NCBI GenBank assembly: GCA_038049695.1 | Contig: CP142454.1 | Location: 75,679,501-75,743,500, forward strand | DNA from: Cinnamomum chago | Lineage: Eukaryota > Streptophyta > Magnoliopsida > Laurales > Lauraceae | Direction: 5' to 3' | DNA: 64,000 nt | In this document: in pieces, positions 59,241 to 64,000 of the stretch | Layout of the letters: each line of letters starts with the position of its first letter | Position numbering within the stretch: position 1 is the stretch's first letter | The notes under the pieces: model-generated | Database searches by the model: none | The model's input: the letters and a program-made list of their open reading frames with translations, nothing else | Told to the model about the DNA's origin: nothing | Translations under genes and position numbers: made by a program

Positions 59241-60025
59241 GTTGGAATGCTAATCACATATTAAAAACAACTTGTAAAAGATATACCGATCTAGTCTAAG
59301 AAAATTGTGAAGTTTCAAAACCAAAACCTGTGATGCAAGAGATCTTTAATAAAATTTAAAGATGTAGCTCATGAATGTATGTTTAAAGCTAGCATTTAAA
59401 AGTATAAATCACAAAAATAGGTCTGATTGAAGTAAAATACAAATCACATGTAGTTTTAAAAACAATTTGAAAAAGATTTGGCTATCAATGCTGAGCAAGT
59501 TGTGTGAGATTTCAAAAGCTAATGCATGTGAAATGTGAGTTGTGTTGAATCCAAAGCATAAGATAGATTGAAAGTGATTTTCTTATAATGGAAAACAACA
59601 ACCAAATATTCAACCAAGTATATGAATCATGTTATATGTGATTTCAAAGGTGATTGCAAAAAATGATTCAATAAGACAAACCAATTTGAGTCCAACTTGG
59701 TGTGATTAAAAGTGAAGAATCCAAAACAATAAGTCAATTTACAAAGATATCTATGTTAAGGATACAACAAATCATAGTTAACATGCTAAAATATACAAAT
59801 GATTTAAACAAAACATGAAAACATATGATGGGGGAAACAAAGTTTACTAGAATGATTTAACTCATGATTTTAAGCCTTAGCTTCTCTTTTGAGCCTGTAG
59901 CATTCATTAGCTCATTTCCCTTTGTTTAGCCTCAAAACACCTCTAGGAATCCCTCATAGTTCCTCAAATTTAGCCCTAGAATGAGTTGGTTTATATAGAA
60001 AAAACTGTCAAATGGCTAGTTATCA

Positions 60026-60206
60026 GTTAACCCCCTTCACAGTTCGGTTAACCGAACTCCCAATGGTGAAAAAGGGTTAGTTTTGAGCATCCAGTATCTT
60101 GAATTGAAATGGGTTCGGTCAAGGTTCGATCAACCGAATTCACTGTAGCAAAAGTACTGTAGCAAAAATATTGTAGTAAAAGTACTGTAGCAAAAATATT
60201 GTAGCA
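60026..60206. repeat. Paired GTTAAC palindromes and a 14-bp tandem repeat
   Basis: GTTAAC at 60026 and 60047 (spacing 21; the second extended to TTCGGTTAACCGAA), then an eroded pair near 60117/60128 (GGTTCGGTC, GATCAACC). Directly after it, (A)CTGTAGCAAAAGTA-type 14-bp units repeat about five times (60141-60206). All lie upstream of the minus-strand TATA box near 59987. Confidence 0.85.
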
Positions 60207-60489
60207 CCGATCTTAAAAAAAAAACTATGCCTTTTAAAATGATTAAGCAAAAAGAGATTCTCCAAAGTATTTTACTAGTGGGAGTTTGGGTCATGGAAAA
60301 CATGCTTAGATTCAAGTTTAACAAGCTTATATTCTAGTTTAAATCAATCCAACGGTTGTTTTAAAAAACATGAACCTATCAATGCCTAAGATGACTTTCT
60401 TATAAGACCATAGGCAAGCATGATCAAAATTAAATTTTCAATATAATTTTTAAAGATTTGATGTTAAGTCTAAAAGAATTCAATCTCTA

Positions 60490-63400
60490 TCTCCTTTAGT
60501 TGGTGGAATTTCCAAAATAGTCTCCAAAGCCCAAGACCTTAGGTGGATTCCTAAAGTTAGATACTTAGACAAACCTTAAGGCCTTGAACCTCTTTGACCA
60601 ACCTATTCTTTTTAAGTTAAATCATTTTGTTGGTCATGTTGCATTTGCATTTTGTTTCTATATAGTTACATTTATTAAAATGCATTGTTTCTTTATGATC
60701 AATTGATTTTGTCTTCATGCACCATTCTAGTTACATATCATGGTTTTCAAAATCTTTTGATTATAATTTCATCATGTTAGATTTGCTTTTTGCACACATT
60801 GAGTTACATGTCTTGCATTGCATTTCTTTACATGATCAATTGATTGTGATTTCAAAAGCTCTCATAGCTAGATTATTCATGATCAATTGTTGTTGAATCA
60901 TTTGTGTAGATGTCTTGGTACGATTATTTGAACAAATGATTTGAATCAATTTAAGTTTTTCCATGGATTTCTAAGTTATACTTTAATATGGAAAATCATT
61001 ATTTTGAAAAATCAACTTGTATGTGTTTCATTTAAGTTATATCTTTTAAAATACAATGTTGAAAATTGATCTTCAAAATCATTCTTTTTATGCTCATTGT
61101 TGGATTTTGTTTATCAAAATGATTTGAAGATTGTTAGAATGGAAATGCTCTATAACATCATTAGTTATAATCATCTAAGCATGTTCCATGTTCTCATTTC
61201 CTTTCCTTTTGGTTTCATTATCTTAGAAATGGAAATGAATATCGTTTGCATATTTGCTTATGTATTTACATTCTTTTTAATATGCAAATGACAATTGGTT
61301 CCATGTATGGTTATGATCTTAGTTATATTTGTAGAAATCATACTAGAACTCAAATCCATCATCTTTGCCTTATAGTCATTTCTATTTGGATGGTTATGAT
61401 GTTGATTCATGTGTATTCTCTAAATGATGTCATTCTTATACATGTTTCAACTTCATAGTAGTGGTCTTGATCATATGAAACTCCTTGAAATTCATCCATC
61501 GTATATTTATATGTTTGATGGATATCCTAGTTATTGAATTCATATGATTTAGTCACTTTGAAAATTGCATGCATTTCAAAGTTGTATCCTTTTGCATAGC
61601 AATTTACTTTATTCATCACTATGCTCATTAGTCATATCTTTAAAAGTGATGAATATCCATTTATGTTGCTTGATGAAATTTTGTGTTTGTCACATCCTTG
61701 CTTTTAATCATGTTGTCATATTCAATTGGTTTCATTTGGTATAATTTTCCATTGATTTCATATCCAATTGATGCCTTATCTTGTGTATGTGATAGACCTT
61801 GTGTACATTGGATTGAACTTGATAGTAATATATTTGTTTCATATCACACACCATTAGCATCATGATTTTCATGATTGCCTCCTCCCTTGCTCATATGGGT
61901 AAATCTCATTACCACCATGTTTATGTGTTCATAATATTGGTTGGTTAATTGTTGAGGTAGGCTTCATGTTTGAATTTCATTTCACTCATTCTTGCACATT
62001 AATAGTCATATTCTTGTTTGAATGAAATGATTTCACAACTTACATAGCATATGATTTTCATAGTTAAATTATTTAATGCTATGTTTAAGTAAACCCCATT
62101 GCATCATGGATAGCTCTAATTTGGATTTATCTTAATAGTTATATTCTTTATAACTCCATTTTAGAGTGGTTGATTTAAAAGTCTTATCCTTAAATCTCAA
62201 TTGGTATTCTTTGTTTCTCCAATTGGTATCCATGATTGCTTTTCTCATTAGACCTTGCTTTCTTTTGGTAATTTGATCATATTGAGCTTTATAGTTAAAT
62301 GAATCTAATCCTTTCCTTGAAGTTGACCCTCATTTGGTTAAACCATCTACTTCTTGAACCAAATAGTTATATCTCATCAAAAGTTTGACAAAAGAAGAGA
62401 ATGGATTGAGGGGGAGTGTAAACCTTCATAGGAAGTATTAGTTTTGATCAAATTGACCATTGGATTGCCTTTGGAACCTTAGAGACTACTACCATACATG
62501 ATCACCTGTTATGATTATCATTTTCGATTTCTTTTGTTAACAGGTGCTACTAATAGGTATTTTCCTTGTTTCATGTGTGTAGGTACCTTTGCAATTTAAT
62601 GGCAAAGGGGGAGAGAGCATTCAAGTTCTCAAAAGGGTGAAGAGAATGTCCAAGCTTCCTAAGGGGAGATTTTGTATGATCTTCTACCGTGGGAGAGAAT
62701 GCATATCTTGCCAAAAGGAGAGAGATGCATGGTCAAAGGGGGAGAGCTAATAGAAGAAAGAAAGATTTGAGCTAAAGAAGATGCTTGGACATAGAGAGGA
62801 TGATGAAAAGAAAGCTTGAAGAATGATCAAGCTCCAAGCATCAAGAAGATTGAAGAAAAGAGCCCAAGAGCCCAAGCTAAGAGGAGGAGCATCCAAGAAG
62901 ATTTCAAGACTTGTCCAGCTTAGGGGGAGCTGAAGACTTAGTGTGTAATTTCAATGATGAGTAAGTTGCCATCAAATTGCAAAGGGGGAGATTGTTAGGA
63001 ATTTTGTATTTGCAATTTGATGGATGCATTTTCACTTTAGCATCATTTGAATTTTCACACATGCATTGTTTTAGAAAATCTTGAAATCTGGTTTTATACA
63101 TGCATTGGATTTTAGACTTGTAGAATTAATGATTTATGCATGTTTTGTTTTTAAACTTAGATGCATTTGTTTTAAAATCCAAACTCTTTTGAAAACCTAA
63201 TTCTTTGTGCATTACTTTTGAGAAATCAAATTGAGGATTTAGGTTTGTGCCTTGCATACATTCATCATTTTCAGAATCATTTTTGTATGCATTTAAATGT
63301 GAAAAGAGTTTTTAGAAATCAAGCAAGCCATTGGTTTTATAATTTTGAATCTTTTTTGGCTTTTTATGTTTCATGTTTTAAAACCCTTAGAATGATTTAA

Positions 63401-64000
63401 AACATGTTTTTAAGCTTGATTTAATGGCCCAAAAAATTTCCAACCAAAAATACTTTGAAAAATGGATTTTAGGGAATTTTGGTCCTAGGCCAGAAACGCA
63501 GTGTACCAGGTCGACCGAGCCTTGTTGCCAGGTCAACCAGGTACACTACCGTTGGCCATTTTTCAAACGGTCATTTTTTTTACCGTTGTGAAGGCCAGGT
63601 CGACCGAGCCTTGTTTCCAGGTCGACCGGGGACTAGCCGTTGGGCACTTTTTGGCTATAAAATGTAGTTCTTTCCTTTGTCAAAGTTGGAGATTTTTAAG
63701 CCTTCTTAGAGGTGTTTGGAGACAAGACAAAGGGGATGAACTAAGAGAGACCAAAGAGTCATTTGGAGAGCTAAAGCTTGGATTAATGAAGTTAAATCTC
63801 TAATTAAGCTCTACCTCTCTTAATCTCTAAGTTATATGCTTTGTTTAAATTATTGGTAAATGGTTTTTAGCATGATAACTATGATGTGTTGAATCCATTC
63901 TTCTCTTAATCTTTGATCTAATTAAGATTGGATTCTTCACTTTGTTTTCAAACAAAGTTTTGTTTTAAAATCTTCATTAATCATGCTTAGCCTAAATCTT
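60490..64000 (+). mobile_element. Non-coding LTR element, plus orientation, right member of the head-to-head pair
   Basis: 60520-62990 is the inverted counterpart of 54660-58140. For example, GACCTTAGGTGGATTC at about 60530 matches the minus strand near 58120, and TGATCAAGCTCCAAGC near 62824 matches the minus strand near 54795. A polypurine tract (AAAGGGGGAGAT, 62981-62992) precedes the 3' LTR, which starts TGTTAGGAATTTTG at 62993. The LTR has palindrome pairs at 63509-63628 and a TATA box (GGCTATAAAATG, about 63652-63663), and runs past the window. The 5' LTR is missing; the junction with the left member is near 60490. Confidence 0.65.
63499..63635. repeat. Two paired GGTCGACC modules upstream of an LTR TATA box
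   Basis: Pairs start at 63509/63531 and 63598/63620, each 22 bp apart. The first has outer arms CAGTGTACC/GGTACACT (63499-63546). One half-site is changed to GGTCAACC. The TATA box follows about 25-30 bp after the second module. Confidence 0.92.

Larger units (their letters stand above)
54455..60480 (-). mobile_element. Non-coding LTR element (LARD-like), minus orientation, left member of a head-to-head pair
   Basis: At 54640-54665 the minus strand reads a polypurine tract and LTR start (AAAAGGGAGATTGTTAGGG), as in Copia elements. That 3' LTR is truncated after about 190 bp. A degenerate tRNA-Met-like primer site (CAATTGGTTTCATAGCC, minus strand) lies near 58352-58372. The 5' LTR then runs from there to about 60480, with a minus-strand TATA box (CTATATAAACC, about 59982-59992). 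The interior (54652-58350) has no recognisable gag or pol. It is AT-rich, with a recurring ATATAACTAT-like word every 60-200 bp. A different Copia LTR is embedded at 56542. Confidence 0.6.

Overview
The window is nuclear DNA of a flowering plant. The evidence is plant-specific DUF674-family genes with GT-AG introns, plant LTR retrotransposons (one primed by a tRNA-Met-type site), a LINE with a DUF4283/zinc-knuckle ORF1, hAT and Helitron elements, and a degenerate TTTAGGG-like tract. The species cannot be named from the sequence. Only about 4.7 kb of the 64 kb codes for recognisable host protein. No rRNA, tRNA or CRISPR array was seen.

Layout. 1-3262: minus-strand LINE with decayed ORF1 and ORF2, running off the left edge. 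3263-5100: terminal exon and 3' flank of an older DUF674 gene whose body is missing upstream of the LINE; a Helitron-like element sits in its 3' flank. 8770-13069, 21061-27785 and 30783-36244: three plus-strand tandem DUF674 genes (called A, B and C here), each with the same three phase-0 exons. Between A and B is a Gypsy element (14189-19585, TSD CTATC) carrying a truncated long LTR inside it. 36575-50085: one minus-strand Copia pol remnant broken into three pieces by later insertions, including a 4.1-kb LTR-type element (37397-41512, TSD CCTCT). A second long LTR (43353-46463, TSD CCCAC) lies in the block between two of the Copia pieces. 51071-54280: a third long LTR (TSD ACCGC) that splits a small reading frame. 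54455-64000: two related, apparently non-coding LTR elements lying head to head.

How it fits together. The DUF674 array grew by tandem duplication: exon sizes, intron positions, intron-1 repeats and 3' flanks are shared. Each copy has then changed in its own way. A has a 71-codon duplication in exon 2. B has an insertion in exon 2 that could be removed as a new in-frame intron. C has a duplicated leader with an overlapping upstream ORF. The biochemical role of DUF674 proteins is not established, so none is claimed.

The least expected signal is in the LTRs. Several elements, of both the long-LTR type and a Copia-like type, carry short palindromes (GGTCGACC, CCGATCGATCGG, GTTAAC) arranged as pairs 19-22 bp apart, often inside a short outer inverted repeat. 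The core sequence changes between elements while pairing and spacing stay constant. I do not know of a described system that matches this.
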